This document shows, one piece after another, positions 61,453-64,000 of a stretch of DNA of 64,000 bases. The translations under genes and the position numbers were made by a program. Under the pieces are notes generated by a model, which worked only from the letters and a program-made list of their open reading frames with translations, made no database searches and was not told the origin of the DNA. The stretch is from Tubulanus polymorphus (taxonomy: Eukaryota; Nemertea; Palaeonemertea; Tubulaniformes; Tubulanidae), in NCBI RefSeq assembly GCF_964204645.1, contig NC_134025.1, positions 5,461,001-5,525,000 on the forward strand. Direction: 5' to 3'. The stretch's first letter is position 1. Every line of letters begins with the position of its first letter.

Positions 61453-63722
61453 ATGATCGAACCGAAGTGGAGTTTTTGGGATATATTTTGCGCGGTGGTA
61501 GCGCGATTGATTTTTGCTCTCCACTGCATCATAGCAGCATGGAAGGTGGTCATGGATTATCAAAACCACGTTTACTGGTTGGTATTGCTAGGTCTGATCG
61601 GTTTGGTGGCCGATGGCATCTATGTGATCATAATAAAAAAGGGAAACGTCCATTTCAAATGGTAAGTATCATTGATTCATTCACCCTAAAAACTCATAAC
61701 TAAATGAATGAACATCAAGTTGATTTAATTTGATGACTTAGACTCCAATCATGTCGAATTTAACCAATTCGGATGACCGTTCAAATCGAATATCTTTTAG
61801 AATATTTTCTGATTCAAAATGGGATAATTAAACAAACGCCTTAGTCGGACAGACTTGCATGGTCCATAAAAATCCAACTTTAGTTTACTCTAAGGTACCC
61901 AGCAGCAATCTGATTTCAAGTCTACTTTAATATGTTTCTGATATCATCAGATATGACTGCTGTACGATTCTATGACATCAAAACCGCAGCTGAAACTTAC
62001 AATCAAACAGCAACGCAACGCGTGTATATATATATCATATACAATGAACATTATCATATTGTTATTTGATGCGTTTCCTTTTTTAAAAGAAACCTGGTTA
62101 CTTTGTGACATACTACCTACTAACGCTAGCGGTTGCACCTCGGGCGGTGCTGTAAAAATAACCAGCTCATATACGAAACAATTTACCTCAATTTCAATTG
62201 CCATTGGCTTTTCGCTAGATTGATCAATTCTCATCACAGTTAAGCTACATGTATGTATATTTTTGGGAAAAAAGCTTTCGACTGGCGGGGAACTAGAAAC
62301 CATCGCACAAAAGTCAATTCCTGTAATCTATTCCCAAGCAAGACTCGAGTTTACGACAGGGAACTTACTTATTTCGGTTTTCGTAAAAGTGTCACCGATA
62401 GGTATAAACAACTGGAAAAGCGCGTGATCAATAAATGAAACCACGGCAGCGAATTAAAAACAAATCTTGAAATATAAATCAACGTCCTGCTGCGTCTCTG
62501 ACTCTAGAAAGACTATCGTCATTCACCATGTGTCTAATTTGCATAATGGAGAAGCGGTCAAATCATTGAAACTTGGATGAACAGGATCAATCAGTATTTG
62601 ATGTCACTGGCCATAGCTGATTACAGTCAATAATGAATATGTTTCTTGGTGAAAACTGATGCGCAAATCACATAAACACCTGTCTCTATTACGCATCGTA
62701 TTATTTTTGGTCATGCATGAACGATGATTTCAGAACGCTGCAAATGACTAGGATCGGACCACTAGTTTATCCTCACTTAGTAATATTTATACTTTCTTTT
62801 AATTTTTTTTTTTTATATTCAGCCAGGGCATTAGGCGCATTTTTCATGAAAAGTTGGGACCTCGGGGTCCCTTTATGGTCTTTTTCATCAGTACGTTTTA
62901 TGATGTAGAAAATGTAACTTTTCAATTCATCTAATAGTGATGCAACTTTTGTGACTTAAAAATATAATAATAAAGATAATATACAATAATAATTCAGTCG
63001 CTTCAGTCGCCGAAATATCGCTGTTTTGATTAAGTTTTGTATTCAAATGATTCTTATTAAATTAAGGTTGCGTCCATGTATTATCTTCTACCTGAGTTCA
63101 ATTATACCATCGATTTGGCTGCTGGAGCTGAAGATGTACGATATCAGAGTAGCGATCAAAAACGATTTCGATGCAGGTCGCAACGATGTACTGCAGCTTG
63201 AAAAAACGACTATCGTTAACCGACTCGTCCATTACAATATGACCTTTTTCACCGGAGTGAGTGGTTTTACATTTTCTTCATATGGCTTTAAATGGTTGAT
63301 TCAAAATAACTAAAACCCGGATGTGCGAATGAATGAGTTGAATTGAATTCAATCTATTTTCAGCAATATTGAGCTATCGTATCATTATTCCAATAACTAA
63401 TTATAGTGGGTTAATTGTTTTCATAAGATAATAGTAATGCTTATAGTAATAGTAAACAGTATTGATAATCGTAGCACATGACATTGTTTAATATGTAATA
63501 ATCGTTTATATAAATATAATCTGAAACTGAATCTGATTTTTTTATTTCAGACAACCTTGCCTTTTGAGAGTGCTCCTCGATTGTGGGTGAATTCTTTGGA
63601 GCAATGCTTGATGTTCATATTGATTCTAGCTCGATGGTTACTACCCAAAGGAGATGTTGTAAAAGACTACATCCCGCTTTTGTTGATGGTGTTCCTTGGA
63701 ATGGCCGCTGACATAATACAAT
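61453..63722 (+). CDS. TMEM26-like: TMEM26-like multi-pass membrane protein (3' end beyond window)
   Basis: The similarity is to transmembrane protein 26, a poorly understood multi-pass membrane protein, known in mammals as a beige-adipocyte surface marker. Three exons are visible: 61453-61661, 63067-63256 and 63551-63722, joined by GT-AG introns of phase 2 and 0 and ending at a phase-1 donor (GTACGT at 63723). The 190 visible residues include five hydrophobic segments: about 9-31, 38-60, 74-91, 142-160 and 167-185. Diagnostic phrases shared with vertebrate TMEM26 are IIPSIWLLEL and LILARWLLPKGD followed by LLLMVFLGMAADI. The Trp codon created by splicing exon 1 to exon 2 (FK-W-LRP) matches the equivalent KW of the family, which supports the junction. 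An NMT sequon lies in the loop before the fourth segment. The C-terminal part is off the window. The start is the first ATG of the open exon. Confidence 0.9.
61662..63066 (+). other. Intron 1 of the TMEM26-like gene
   Basis: A 1.4 kb phase-2 intron (GTAAGT ... TTAAG). A short open frame at 62717-62908 and opposite-strand frames around 62000 have no recognisable homology. No repeat or RNA gene was recognised. Confidence 0.75.
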
Positions 63723-64000
63723 GTACGTGTTTAGTATATGTACATGTTGTCCCCGCAAGCTAGGACATTTCAAAACTATTGTTTGAAATAATCCTTCTGT
63801 TCCGAATCCAATTTCTCGACGATTTTATTGAATGATTCGATAATTGATCGGGATGCGGGCTATAATGAGATAAGATAATAATTCTTAGTTATCACCTAAG
63901 GGTACCTACAATGTTTCATTTCATCACCTGCTGTTCAGTTTACTGGGCCATAAATACATACATCTTCGCCTTTTGTTTACCAGGGAGTTGCCGAAACAAT
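63723..64000 (+). other. Start of intron 3 of the TMEM26-like gene
   Basis: Begins with donor GTACGT. No further TMEM26 exon was recognised before the window ends. Confidence 0.6.

Noticed and set aside
62717-62908. 63-codon open frame inside TMEM26-like intron 1
   Set aside because: No match to TMEM26, and the exon 1 to exon 2 join is complete without it, since the spliced Trp codon matches the family.

Overview
This 64 kb window is AT-rich nuclear DNA from an invertebrate animal. It has long non-coding stretches, GT-AG introns, microsatellites, and protein-coding exons that are islands in intergenic sequence. The forkhead domain of the FoxA gene carries variants ([23 protein letters not shown]) that I associate with lophotrochozoans such as molluscs, annelids and brachiopods. 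The nuclear receptor also fits that placement best. This is inference from family knowledge; I cannot name the species. I see no bacterial, viral or CRISPR-type feature.

Layout. Positions 1-30.5 kb hold no coding sequence I can recognise. They contain short repeats, a striking 71-bp near-perfect palindrome at 1947-2017, a 36-bp perfect palindrome at 27016-27051, and CpG-retaining patches that may be regulatory. An intact, apparently single-exon FoxA (HNF3/forkhead) gene lies on the minus strand at 30934-32274, with a CCAAT/octamer/TCF-like motif cluster just upstream. Positions 32.6-44.8 kb are again non-coding and hold several repeat-like blocks. A six-exon nuclear receptor gene of subfamily NR1 runs on the plus strand from 47525 to 54926. 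A second candidate promoter and first exon lies at about 44.8-45.03 kb. A three-exon minus-strand gene at 58091-59097 encodes a CNPase-like 2H phosphodiesterase with an N-terminal hydrophobic leader. I assembled it from two short upstream exons that splice in frame. At the right edge, a TMEM26-like multi-pass membrane protein gene begins at 61453 (plus strand, three exons visible) and runs off the window.

Relationships. FoxA and the nuclear receptor are divergently oriented across 13-15 kb that could hold regulatory DNA for both. The nuclear receptor and the CNPase-like gene are tail to tail. The CNPase-like gene and the TMEM26-like gene are head to head across about 2.4 kb. FoxA and the receptor are sequence-specific transcription factors. 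The other two look like secretory-pathway or membrane proteins. Nothing in the sequence shows that the four act in one pathway.
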